Shown here: one piece after another, positions 18,381 through 25,089 of the stretch
Layout: each line of letters starts with the position of its first letter
Position numbering within the stretch: position 1 is the first letter of the stretch
Assembly: GCA_964344725.1 (NCBI GenBank)
Contig: CAYFOI010000003.1
Span: forward strand, 1 to 64,000
Reading direction: 5' to 3'
Source of the DNA: CG2-30-44-17 sp964344725
GTDB lineage: Bacteria; Patescibacteriota; Gracilibacteria; UBA1369; UBA12470
DNA: 64,000 nt
Notes under the pieces: model-generated
What the model was told of the DNA's origin: nothing
Seen by the model: the letters and a program-made list of their open reading frames with translations, nothing else
Databases searched by the model: none
Position numbers and translations under genes: made by a program

Positions 18381-19316
18381 ATGGCATCAAACATAAGAAT
18401 TTTCGCTGGAACGTCTCATCCTGAGCTGGCGAAAGCTATTTGTAAAAAACTTGGGACAAAGCTTTCTGAGCTAGAGACTTCCAGGTTTGCTTGTGGAGAA
18501 ATCTATGCAAAGCCTGCATCCACTGTACGGGGTGATGATGTGTTCATTATTCAGACAGCAACATCGAATGTTAACGAAGAGCTTATGGAGCTCTTTATTA
18601 TTATCGATGCGATGAAGAGGTCTTTTGCGAAAAATGTTCATGTTGTGATCCCACATTTTCCTTATGCGCGTCAGGATCGTGTTGCGTCTCCGCGCGAGCC
18701 GATTTCTGCGAAGGTTGTTGCGAATTTGATTGGTGCGGCTGGGGCTGATCACGTGATGGTTGTTCAGATTCACTCTGAACAACAGCAAGGTTTCTTTCCT
18801 TTCCCAATTGATCATTTGAATGCGAGGAAGCTTTTTGCGAAATATTTTAAGAAGAAAAAAATCAAAGATCTTGTTGTAGTAGCTCCAGATGCTGGGGCTG
18901 CGAAAGATGCTGATCGTTTAGCGCGGCACTTGGATACAACGATAGCGGTAATGAGTAAGGTTCGGCCTGAGCATAACAAGGCGGAGATTACGTCTCTTGT
19001 CGGTGATGTTGAAGGGAAGAACTGCATCATTTTTGATGATATGATCGATACGGCGGGAAGTATTTGTGCGGCGCATGATTATTTAAAGAAGCATGGGGCG
19101 AAAGATGTTTATGTCGCAGCGACTCATGCGATTTTCTCAGGTCCGGCTGTGGAAAGGCTGAATAAAACTGGCTTCAAAGGAGTGCTTGTAACAGATACGA
19201 TTCCTGTGAAGGATAAGGTGAAAGGGCTTGAGGTTATTTCGGTAGCTCCTATGCTTGCGGCGGTGATTAAGAATGTTCATGAGGGGAAGAGTGTGACGTC
19301 GGTGTATAGAGGTTAG
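18381..19316 (+). CDS. prs: Ribose-phosphate pyrophosphokinase (PRPP synthetase)
   Basis: It makes 5-phosphoribosyl-1-pyrophosphate from ribose-5-phosphate and ATP, feeding PyrE in this window as well as purine and cofactor synthesis. The 311 residues match class I Prs: N-terminal FAGTSHPELAKAICKKLG, the flexible loop HFPYARQDR, the PDAGAAKDADRLA segment and the PRPP-binding loop IIFDDMIDTAGSI. Its substrate is supplied by RpiB and Rpe, encoded directly downstream. The last codons (GGT TAG) run into a TAG-type repeat. A GGAGG lies about 19 bases before the ATG, too far to be a normal ribosome-binding site. Confidence 0.95.
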   Translation: MASNIRIFAGTSHPELAKAICKKLGTKLSELETSRFACGEIYAKPASTVRGDDVFIIQTATSNVNEELMELFIIIDAMKRSFAKNVHVVIPHFPYARQDRVASPREPISAKVVANLIGAAGADHVMVVQIHSEQQQGFFPFPIDHLNARKLFAKYFKKKKIKDLVVVAPDAGAAKDADRLARHLDTTIAVMSKVRPEHNKAEITSLVGDVEGKNCIIFDDMIDTAGSICAAHDYLKKHGAKDVYVAATHAIFSGPAVERLNKTGFKGVLVTDTIPVKDKVKGLEVISVAPMLAAVIKNVHEGKSVTSVYRG

Positions 19317-19375
19317 CTATTTAGCTTTTTAGCTAGTTAGCTATTTAGGAACTAATAACTAATAGTTAATAACTT
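19314..19375 (+). repeat. TAG/CTA-type spacer repeat
   Basis: Tandem TTAGCTATTTAGC-like units start at the prs stop codon and grade into AACTAATAACTAATAG just before the truncated rpiB copy. Confidence 0.6.
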
Positions 19376-19382
19376 GAATGAC

Positions 19383-19508
19383 ATGCACGTTTATATTGGT
19401 TCAGATCACGGTGGTTGCGGTTTGACGGAGATATCTCTCGCTGGGTTCTCGCTTCGCTGTGAAGTCGCTCGTGATATCTGTCAAACCTTTAATATTTTAT
19501 TTAAATAA
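19383..19508 (+). pseudogene. Truncated copy of the rpiB 5' end running into a palindromic element
   Basis: An ATG at 19383 starts an ORF of 41 codons whose first 11 codons encode MHVYIGSDHGG, almost the start of RpiB (MRVYIGSDHGG). Twenty-five bases (19391-19415) are identical to 19529-19553 in the real rpiB. After codon 11 the frame enters the palindrome at 19419-19487 and ends at TAA 19506-19508. It may be a non-functional remnant or a translated leader peptide. Confidence 0.75.
19419..19487 (+). repeat. Palindromic element, family B (rpiB site)
   Basis: Sixty-nine bases. The outer arms GGTTTGAC..AGATATC (19419-19435) and GATATCTGTCAAACC (19473-19487) are complementary over 15 bp, with two extra bases on the left arm. 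The core starts TCTCGCT and ends GTCGCTCG, as in the elements at 47834 and 53459. Confidence 0.75.
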
Positions 19509-19519
19509 TTGTTTTATTC

Positions 19520-19957
19520 ATGAGAGTCTATATTGGTTCAGATCACGGTGGTTATAAATTGAAAGAAGCTCTGAAGGAAATGCTTGAGGTCCAGGGTACC
19601 GAGTTTACGGATTTGGGATGTTTTAATGAGGAGAGTTGTGACTATCCGGATATTGCTAGAGAGGTTTGTGAGAAAGTTGCTGCTGATCCTGCGTCGCGGG
19701 GTGTTTTGGTTTGTGGGACTGGGCTTGGAATGTCGATGGCGGCTAACAAATATCCTGGGATTCGTGCTGCTATGTGTACGACTGAATATATGGCGCAAAT
19801 GGCGCGGGAGCACAATGATGCTCAGGTGATTTGCATGGGTGGTCGTGTAATTGATGTTGAGATTGGGAAGAAAATGCTTGCGATGTTTTTGAAAACAGAT
19901 TTTTCAGGGGAGGAGAGACATAAGAGAAGGATAGATGGGGTGATGAATATAGTATGA
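19520..19957 (+). CDS. rpiB: Ribose-5-phosphate isomerase B
   Basis: It interconverts ribulose-5-phosphate and ribose-5-phosphate in the non-oxidative pentose phosphate pathway, supplying Prs. The 145 residues are typical of RpiB/LacAB: YIGSDHGGYKLKEALKE at the N-terminus, LGCFNEESCDYPDIA, the active-site Cys in VLVCGTGLGMSMAANKYPGIRAA, and the C-terminal HKRRIDGVMNI. A 5' fragment is duplicated 137 bases upstream, with a palindromic element between. It ends in TGA inside the left arm of another palindrome and lies just before rpe. Confidence 0.95.
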   Translation: MRVYIGSDHGGYKLKEALKEMLEVQGTEFTDLGCFNEESCDYPDIAREVCEKVAADPASRGVLVCGTGLGMSMAANKYPGIRAAMCTTEYMAQMAREHNDAQVICMGGRVIDVEIGKKMLAMFLKTDFSGEERHKRRIDGVMNIV

Positions 19958-20019
19958 TTTTTGGTCGATAGGCTCTTTCACTTACGTACAGTACGTTCTT
20001 TCGCCTATCGCCAAAAATC
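19956..20019 (+). repeat. Palindromic element at the rpiB stop codon (GATTTTTG-ended)
   Basis: The left arm (19956-19973: GATTTTTGG, T, CGATAGGC) pairs with GCCTATCG plus CCAAAAATC (20003-20019) over 17 bp, with one extra T on the left. An inner palindrome ACGTAC/GTACGT lies at 19985-19997. The right end, CAAAAATCTTAAT, matches the ends of the family A elements. It may also act as a terminator between rpiB and rpe. Confidence 0.7.
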
Positions 20020-20099
20020 TTAATGTTCTTTATTAGCTATTTCTCTATGTGAGAAATTCTATTACTATGGTTGCAGAATTAGTTCATTATCAAGTCACC

Positions 20100-20729
20100 A
20101 TGAACGTGAAAATTGCACCATCAATATTGTCGGCAGATTTCGGGAGACTCAACGAGGAGATCGCTGATGTTGCTGCTAAGGGGGCAGATTGGGTGCATGT
20201 TGATGTGATGGATGGGCATTTTGTTCCGAATCTGACTTTTGGGGCGCCGGTTGTTAGGTGCATCAAGACAGATTTGCCTTTGGATGTGCATTTGATGATT
20301 GAGAACCCCGAGAAATATGTTTCGGATTTTGTTGATGCCGGGGCGGACTGGATTACAGTTCACTTCGAGACGTGTGACGATCTTAAAGGGGTGCTTGAAG
20401 ATATTAAGATTGCTGGAGTTAAATGCGGTGTTTCTGTGAAGCCTGGGACTGCGATTTCGGAATTAAAACCGTATCTCGGTGATTTGGATCTTATCCTTAT
20501 TATGAGTGTTGAGCCTGGTTTTGGAGGGCAGGAATTTATGGAGTCAGCAATTGATAAAATTAAGTGGCTTCGTGAGCAAGGCTTCGAAGGAGAGGTTAGT
20601 GTTGATGGTGGAATAAATGCGGATACGGGGAAGTTGTGCCGCGATGCTGGTGCGAATGTGCTTGTTGCGGGGAGTTATATTTTTGGAGCGGAGGATAGAA
20701 GTGAAGCGATAGCTTCGCTTAGGGAGTAG
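20100..20729 (+). CDS. rpe: Ribulose-phosphate 3-epimerase
   Basis: It interconverts ribulose-5-phosphate and xylulose-5-phosphate, the transketolase donor. A TIM-barrel enzyme of 209 residues with the family landmarks IAPSILSADFGRL (substrate-binding Ser), the metal-site region WVHVDVMDGHFVPNLTFG, DVHLMIENP, VEPGFGGQEF and VSVDGGINADT. I chose the ATG at 20100 because the protein then starts MNVKIAPS as in the family; an earlier in-frame ATG at 20049 would add 17 non-homologous residues. Together with the transketolase, RpiB and Prs genes it forms a pentose phosphate to PRPP block. Confidence 0.94.
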   Translation: MNVKIAPSILSADFGRLNEEIADVAAKGADWVHVDVMDGHFVPNLTFGAPVVRCIKTDLPLDVHLMIENPEKYVSDFVDAGADWITVHFETCDDLKGVLEDIKIAGVKCGVSVKPGTAISELKPYLGDLDLILIMSVEPGFGGQEFMESAIDKIKWLREQGFEGEVSVDGGINADTGKLCRDAGANVLVAGSYIFGAEDRSEAIASLRE

Positions 20730-20741
20730 AGTTAGGTTTAA

Positions 20742-20759
20742 TTCCGTCCTAGGACAGAA
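20742..20759. terminator. Possible terminator hairpin after rpe
   Basis: TTCCGTCCTAGGACAGAA is nearly self-complementary (GTCCTAGGAC is a perfect palindrome) and is followed by TTTCT. It has a short T-run and no real loop, so the call is weak. Confidence 0.35.
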
Positions 20760-20846
20760 TTTCTAGGTTGATTTGGCTAACTGGGGTTGTTCTGTATTGA
20801 AAAAAAGCAAGTTTTCCCTTAAAATTCGCTCTGCTTTGCACAAAAT

Positions 20847-20922
20847 GCGCCCGTAGTTCAGTGGATAGAACGCCAGATTGCGGATCTGGAAGTCGTAGGT
20901 TCAAATCCTGCCGGGCGCGCCA
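20847..20922 (+). tRNA. tRNA-Arg (anticodon GCG)
   Basis: Seventy-six bases that fold as a complete tRNA: acceptor GCGCCCG/CGGGCGC, D stem GTTC/GAAC, anticodon stem CCAGA/TCTGG with loop TTGCGGA, variable loop AAGTC, T arm GTAGG-TTCAAAT-CCTGC, and an encoded CCA end. Anticodon GCG reads CGC and CGU as Arg. Bacteria usually use ACG (inosine) for these codons, so GCG is uncommon. Confidence 0.93.
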
Positions 20923-20923
20923 G

Positions 20924-21036
20924 AGATGTTTGTTATTGTCTCGCTTATGGTTTCCTTTCTGTAATTTGGACTCCAGTTTCACCGAAGCCCAAATTACAGA
21001 AGCGTGCAAATATAAGCTCAACAATAACAAAAATCT
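20924..21036 (+). repeat. Palindromic element, family A copy 1
   Basis: The outer arms (20924-20939 and 21021-21036) share GTTTGTTATTGT-like complementary sequence and end AAAAATCT. The inner stem TTTCTGTAATTTGG (20956-20969) pairs with CCAAATTACAGAA (20989-21001). Conserved unpaired parts are GGTTTCC on the left and GCGTGCAAATAT on the right. It lies directly after the tRNA. Confidence 0.8.
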
Positions 21037-21044
21037 TATCTATG

Positions 21045-21118
21045 GCAGTGTCTCGCATTATCTGGCGAGACGTTTCCAAGCTCGCTCTAAACATTCAAAA
21101 AATCTTTTGAAGCACTGC
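21045..21118 (+). repeat. Secondary palindrome next to family A copy 1
   Basis: GCAGTG (21045-21050) pairs with CACTGC (21113-21118), and inside it GTCTCGC (21050-21056) pairs with GCGAGAC (21065-21071). It contains GCTCGCTC and AAAAAATCTTTTGA, motifs shared with the other elements. The rest of the spacer to 21184 shows nothing else. Confidence 0.5.
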
Positions 21119-21184
21119 TGATGTTTTGTCGCAACTTTTTCTCTTTAATGGGTTATTGTATCTCAGTAAATAATATCAAACTTC

Positions 21185-21370
21185 ATGAAGATTCTTAAAC
21201 CTGTAGCTACGATTGGCTTGTCGACGATGTTTGCATTGGGGCTTTCGCATGCTTGTCGTTCTGATGATGTTGTTAGCCAGCCTATTCCTGAACAGACTCA
21301 GCAGCGTAGTAACTTGCAGATGTTTTTGGATTTTTTGGATGAATATAATGATTCGGATTCCGAGCAGTAA
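21185..21370 (+). CDS. Small putative lipoprotein, 61 residues
   Basis: An N-terminal signal segment (MKILKPVATIGLSTMFALGL) ends in SHAC, with Cys24 as a possible lipidation site (the -2 His is atypical of a lipobox). The mature part is 38 acidic, Gln- and Asp-rich residues (LQMFLDFLDEYNDSDSEQ) with no recognisable fold. It is a lineage-specific hypothetical protein lying between two family A palindromic elements. Short length and unusual lipobox keep confidence moderate. Confidence 0.55.
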   Translation: MKILKPVATIGLSTMFALGLSHACRSDDVVSQPIPEQTQQRSNLQMFLDFLDEYNDSDSEQ

Positions 21371-21421
21371 CTTCCAAAATTACTCCTGATGTGGTAAAAT
21401 TTCCCGGCTAATCTTTTTTTG

Positions 21422-21526
21422 ATGAAGGACCAGAAATTCAAACTTGTATCAGCTTTTATGAAATATTGCTCAAATGGTTTCCTTTCTGTTATTTGTAGCC
21501 CAATTACATCGGATTACAAATAACAG
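21422..21526 (+). pseudogene. Truncated copy of the uvrB 5' end running into a palindromic element
   Basis: An ATG at 21422 starts a 34-codon ORF encoding MKDQKFKLVSAFMKY..., where KFKLVSAF corresponds to KFKLVSDF of UvrB. At DNA level AAATTCAAACTTGT is identical to the start of uvrB (21591-21604), followed by two further matching blocks. The frame then enters family A copy 2 and stops at TAA (21522-21524 region). Confidence 0.65.
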
Positions 21527-21565
21527 AAGCGTGCAAATATTTTCGCAATATTCCTAAAATCTTTA
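21455..21565 (+). repeat. Palindromic element, family A copy 2
   Basis: Outer arms AATATTGC (21462-21469) and GCAATATT (21545-21552) are extended by TTTTA-like matches. The inner stem TTTCTGTTATTTGT (21483-21496) pairs with ACAAATAACAGAA (21516-21528). GGTTTCC and AGCGTGCAAATAT are conserved, and the right end is AAAATCTTTA. It separates the truncated uvrB copy from uvrB. Confidence 0.8.
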
Positions 21566-21586
21566 TGGATTAATAATTGTTAGCTT

Positions 21587-23566
21587 ATGTCTAAATTCAA
21601 ACTTGTTTCAGATTTTCAACCAATGGGAGACCAGCCGACTGCGATTGCACAGCTCGTCAAAGGTCTTGAGGCGAATAAGAGGTTTCAGACGCTTCTTGGT
21701 GCGACGGGGACGGGTAAGACTTATGTGATGGCGCAGATTGTTGAGCAGCTGCAGCGGCCTACTATTGTTTTGGCGCATAATAAGACGCTGGCGGCGCAGC
21801 TTTTTTCGGAGTTTAAGAGTTTTTTTCCGGATAACGCGATTTCGTATTTTGTATCTTATTATGATTATTATCAGCCGGAAGCTTATATTGCGCATACGGA
21901 TACCTATATCGAGAAAGATGCGCAGATTAATGAGGAGATTGAGAAGTATCGGCATAAGGCAACGATGAATCTTTTGACGAGGCCGGATACGCTTATTGTT
22001 TCTTCGGTTTCTTGTATTTATGGTCTTGGGAATCCGGGTGATTATGAGGATCTTAAGATTACTTTAAAAGTAGGGGAGACTCGGCAGAGAGACAAGTTGC
22101 TTCGTCATTTGACGGATTTGCAGTATACGAGGTCGAATATTGAGTTTAAGAACGGGATGTTTCATGTGCTTGGGGATGTCGTGGAGATTTTTCCTCCAGG
22201 TATGGATAGCGTTTATCGTATTGATTTCTTTGGAGATGAAATTGAAGCGATTCAAGAGGTTGAGCACTTCACTGGAGAGCTTATTGAGGAGCTCTCTGAG
22301 GTTACGATTTTCCCGGCCAAGCATGATGTGACTACTGAAGAGAAGATTAAGCATGCTGTTGAATTAATTCGTCCTGATCTTGAAGCTCGTGTAAAGCAGC
22401 TTACTGATATTGGGAAGGGTCTTGAGGCGCAGAGGCTTCGGACGAGAACGGAGTATGATATTGAGATTTTGCTGGAAACTGGTTATTGCACAGGTATTGA
22501 AAACTATGTTCGTTATCTTAATTTGCGTGAGCCGGGTGAGCAGCCTGCTACACTTTTGGACTACTTCCCGGATGATTTTCTTATGATTATTGACGAGTCG
22601 CATATGACTGTGCCGCAGATTGGCGCGATGCATAATGGGAATCTTTCACGCAAGAAAAATCTTGTTGAGCATGGGTTCCGTTTGCCTTCGGCTTATGACA
22701 ATCGTCCGCTTAAGTTTGAGGAGTTTGAGGATCATGTTAAGAGGTGTGTTTTTGTTTCTGCTACTCCTGGGAAATATGAAATGGCACATACTAAAAAAGC
22801 GGATATCGCGGAGCAAATTATTCGTCCGACAGGGCTGCTTGATCCGCAGGTTGAGGTTCGCTCCTCAGAAGGGCAGATGAAAGATTTGCGTAAGGAGATT
22901 GATAAAGTGCTTGAGCGCAATGAGAGGGTTTTGGTGACGACTTTGACTAAGAAAATGGCTGAGGCTCTGACGAAATTCTTGGCTGAGCAAGGACTGAGCG
23001 TGAGGTATTTGCATTCGGATATTGATACGATGGAGCGTATTGAGATTTTGCGTGATTTACGGCTTGGAAGGTTCGATATTTTGGTTGGAATTAACCTTCT
23101 GCGCGAGGGGCTTGATCTGCCAGAGGTGTCCTTGATTGGAATTCTGGATGCGGATAAGCAAGGGTTCTTAAGGTCTGAGAGTGCACTTATTCAAACCATT
23201 GGTCGTGCGGCTCGTAATGTGAATGGGAAGGTGATTATGTATGCTGACAATATGACTCCTGCTATGGAGGCGGCGATAGGAGAGACTGAGCGTCGTCGTG
23301 CTAAACAAGAGGCTTATAACAAGGAGCATGGTATTACGCCGCAGACGATTATTAAGAAGATTCACGATATGGAAGAGATGAAGAAAGAGGAAGCTAAGAA
23401 GCAAGTTAAGCATTACGATGGCAAGAAAGTTCCTCGTGAGGAACGCGAGCGTCTCATTGAAGGTATGGAGGCCGAGATGGATATCGCAGCTCAAAATATG
23501 GAGTTTGAAAAAGCTGCTGAGATTCGAGATGAGATTGAGAGGCTGCAATCTGAGTGGAATATGTAG
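21587..23566 (+). CDS. uvrB: Excinuclease ABC subunit B
   Basis: Damage-verifying helicase-like subunit of nucleotide excision repair; it receives DNA from UvrA and recruits UvrC. The 659 residues are full length: Walker A LLGATGTGKTYVMA (near 40), the beta-hairpin with the YYDYYQPEAYI motif, the DEAD-type box IIDESHMTVPQ (about 336), helicase motifs FVSATPGKYE, TLTKKMAEALT and QTIGRAARNVNG, and a C-terminal UVR domain (MDIAAQNMEFEKAAEIRDEI) that binds UvrC. No other uvr gene is in the window. A diverged copy of its first codons lies upstream of a palindromic element, and a second element starts one base after its stop codon. Confidence 0.97.
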   Translation: MSKFKLVSDFQPMGDQPTAIAQLVKGLEANKRFQTLLGATGTGKTYVMAQIVEQLQRPTIVLAHNKTLAAQLFSEFKSFFPDNAISYFVSYYDYYQPEAYIAHTDTYIEKDAQINEEIEKYRHKATMNLLTRPDTLIVSSVSCIYGLGNPGDYEDLKITLKVGETRQRDKLLRHLTDLQYTRSNIEFKNGMFHVLGDVVEIFPPGMDSVYRIDFFGDEIEAIQEVEHFTGELIEELSEVTIFPAKHDVTTEEKIKHAVELIRPDLEARVKQLTDIGKGLEAQRLRTRTEYDIEILLETGYCTGIENYVRYLNLREPGEQPATLLDYFPDDFLMIIDESHMTVPQIGAMHNGNLSRKKNLVEHGFRLPSAYDNRPLKFEEFEDHVKRCVFVSATPGKYEMAHTKKADIAEQIIRPTGLLDPQVEVRSSEGQMKDLRKEIDKVLERNERVLVTTLTKKMAEALTKFLAEQGLSVRYLHSDIDTMERIEILRDLRLGRFDILVGINLLREGLDLPEVSLIGILDADKQGFLRSESALIQTIGRAARNVNGKVIMYADNMTPAMEAAIGETERRRAKQEAYNKEHGITPQTIIKKIHDMEEMKKEEAKKQVKHYDGKKVPREERERLIEGMEAEMDIAAQNMEFEKAAEIRDEIERLQSEWNM

Positions 23567-23677
23567 GATTTTTGTTTATCTTGCTCAAATGGTTTCGTTT
23601 CTGTTATTACGAACCCAATTTCATCGAGCTCGTAATAACAGAAGCCTGCAAATATTTTCGCAAGACAAACAAAAATC
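23567..23677 (+). repeat. Palindromic element, family A copy 3
   Basis: The outer arms GATTTTTGTTTATCTTGC (23567-23584) and GCAAGACAAACAAAAATC (23660-23677) are complementary at 17 of 18 positions. The inner stem TTTCTGTTATTACG (23598-23611) pairs with CGTAATAACAGAA (23631-23643). The left arm begins at the base after the uvrB stop. Downstream to 23760 there are only partial family motifs (CAATAACAAAAATCTTTTGA at 23707-23726). Confidence 0.82.
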
Positions 23678-23764
23678 TAATGAGGGTGCTGCTGATGCTC
23701 TCTCGACAATAACAAAAATCTTTTGAGGAGTGGTTTGTTTTGGTGGCATTTGTTGTTGATATAA

Positions 23765-23774
23765 GGGGGGGGGG
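23765..23774 (+). repeat. Homopolymer of ten G
   Basis: A run of ten G lies ~40 bases before the promoter of the next gene. It is the only such run in the window and is prone to slippage. Confidence 0.6.
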
Positions 23775-23814
23775 TGTTTTGCAGGTTGGCGTATGTGTTC
23801 GTTCCGCGAGGTCG

Positions 23815-23842
23815 TTGCTAACAAGGCTTTTTGTTGTATAAT
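23815..23842 (+). promoter_or_regulatory. Probable promoter of the beta-solenoid gene
   Basis: TTGCTA (23815-23820), a 16-base spacer and TATAAT (23837-23842) lie 29 bases before the ATG at 23872. Confidence 0.65.
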
Positions 23843-23871
23843 TTTAGCTTAAATTTCAAATAATTTTTGTT

Positions 23872-25017
23872 ATGGAGTTAATTCACCCAAAAGACTTGGA
23901 TCTTTCGCCACAGGGCGTAGCGAGATGTGTAGATTTATGGGAAGGTCTTGATTTTGATGATCCAGCTTCGGTTGAGGAGATGAATCGGTTTTTTACCTCT
24001 GATGTATTCCAAGCTCGTGACGAGTCTTCTGGTGAGCTAACTCGTCCTACTGAGGTTGTAGAGGGAAGTTTTGTAGCTTTTTTGAGGAATGTTCGGAGTA
24101 TTGCTGACAGTGGAAGAAGACATGATACGATGCGGGCTTTTATAGGTCTGCGTGATGATATTGTGAATGGTCGTCCTTTGACTCAAGAGGATCTTGCATT
24201 GTGTAGGAAGTTTGGACTTAAAAACTTGGCGGGTGCGAATTTGAGTGGTATGCATGTTCCGCATAGCCTTGAAGCGGATTTGGGTAATGCTGATGCGAGG
24301 GATTTAAGTGTTGATGGTAATCTTAGTATGCCGCGTGTTCGAAATGCGTTAAGGTTAAGGGTTATGGGTAATCTTATGGTTGATCAAGCGAGGAATGTTG
24401 CAGCAAAAGAAGTCGGTGGTGATGTCGATCTTGAGAAGGTTGATCTTAGGGTTCAGCTTGGCAAAGTTGTTGGTGGTGTTCATGTTGGAGATGTTGATAC
24501 TATTACTATGGCTGAAGTTAGTGGTGATGTAGTACTTGGAAAAATTCATAACAATGCAACTATTGAACAAGTTGCCGGTAGTGTTAGAGCTCGAGAAATT
24601 GAGAATGTTCTGACAATAGAAGAATCTACTGGTTCTATTGTTAAAATTATTTGTGCTAGTATTGTTCGAGTTTTTAAATCTCGGCAAGTTGAGATTGATC
24701 ATGCTCAATCTAATGTTGATATTTCGGATACTGCTATTGCTACAGTTAACAAAGCTGATGCGAGTGTTGTAATGCATGATGTTTCAAATGTTAGGGTTGA
24801 TAGGGCCAGGGATGTTTATATCTCTGGGGTTTCTGCTACTTGTTTTATCGATGAAGTAGAACACAATGTTTCTATTTACGAGGCGAATCCTGGGGCGTCT
24901 ATTGGTATTACAAAAGCTGGTGGTGAAACGAGTATCAATCGTTTGCCAGACTGGTTGTATAAACGTATGCCATATTTAGTGTTAGAGATTTGGAGTCGGG
25001 TTAGTAGGATTTATTAA
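23872..25017 (+). CDS. Hypothetical protein with predicted beta-solenoid repeats
   Basis: 381 residues, no signal peptide. The first ~120 residues are mixed/helical. From about 120 to 345 there are many ~18-22-residue units alternating short beta strands and Gly/Asn/Asp turns (VGGDVDLEKVDLRVQLGKVV, GGVHVGDVDTITMAEVSGDV, VAGSVRAREIENVLTIEEST, ADASVVMHDVSNVRVDRARD), the pattern of a right-handed beta-solenoid as in bactofilins or pentapeptide-like folds. The last 35 residues are hydrophobic/aromatic. Such proteins often polymerise into scaffolds or bind DNA or membranes; no function can be assigned. It has its own promoter. No relative is recognised. Confidence 0.7.
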   Translation: MELIHPKDLDLSPQGVARCVDLWEGLDFDDPASVEEMNRFFTSDVFQARDESSGELTRPTEVVEGSFVAFLRNVRSIADSGRRHDTMRAFIGLRDDIVNGRPLTQEDLALCRKFGLKNLAGANLSGMHVPHSLEADLGNADARDLSVDGNLSMPRVRNALRLRVMGNLMVDQARNVAAKEVGGDVDLEKVDLRVQLGKVVGGVHVGDVDTITMAEVSGDVVLGKIHNNATIEQVAGSVRAREIENVLTIEESTGSIVKIICASIVRVFKSRQVEIDHAQSNVDISDTAIATVNKADASVVMHDVSNVRVDRARDVYISGVSATCFIDEVEHNVSIYEANPGASIGITKAGGETSINRLPDWLYKRMPYLVLEIWSRVSRIY

Positions 25018-25034
25018 ACTTAAGCTAAAGCTTT

Positions 25035-25062
25035 TTGTATAGATCTTAGCTCGTGCTATAAA
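25035..25062 (+). promoter_or_regulatory. Probable promoter of the 25090-26241 gene
   Basis: TTGTAT (25035-25040), a 16-base spacer and TATAAA (25057-25062) lie 27 bases before the start codon. Confidence 0.6.
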
Positions 25063-25089
25063 TAGGGCAGGTTCTTAAAATACAAAAAC

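Noticed and set aside
20049..20099. N-terminal extension of Rpe from an earlier ATG
   Set aside because: The extra 17 residues have no family match; the canonical N-terminus starts at 20100.
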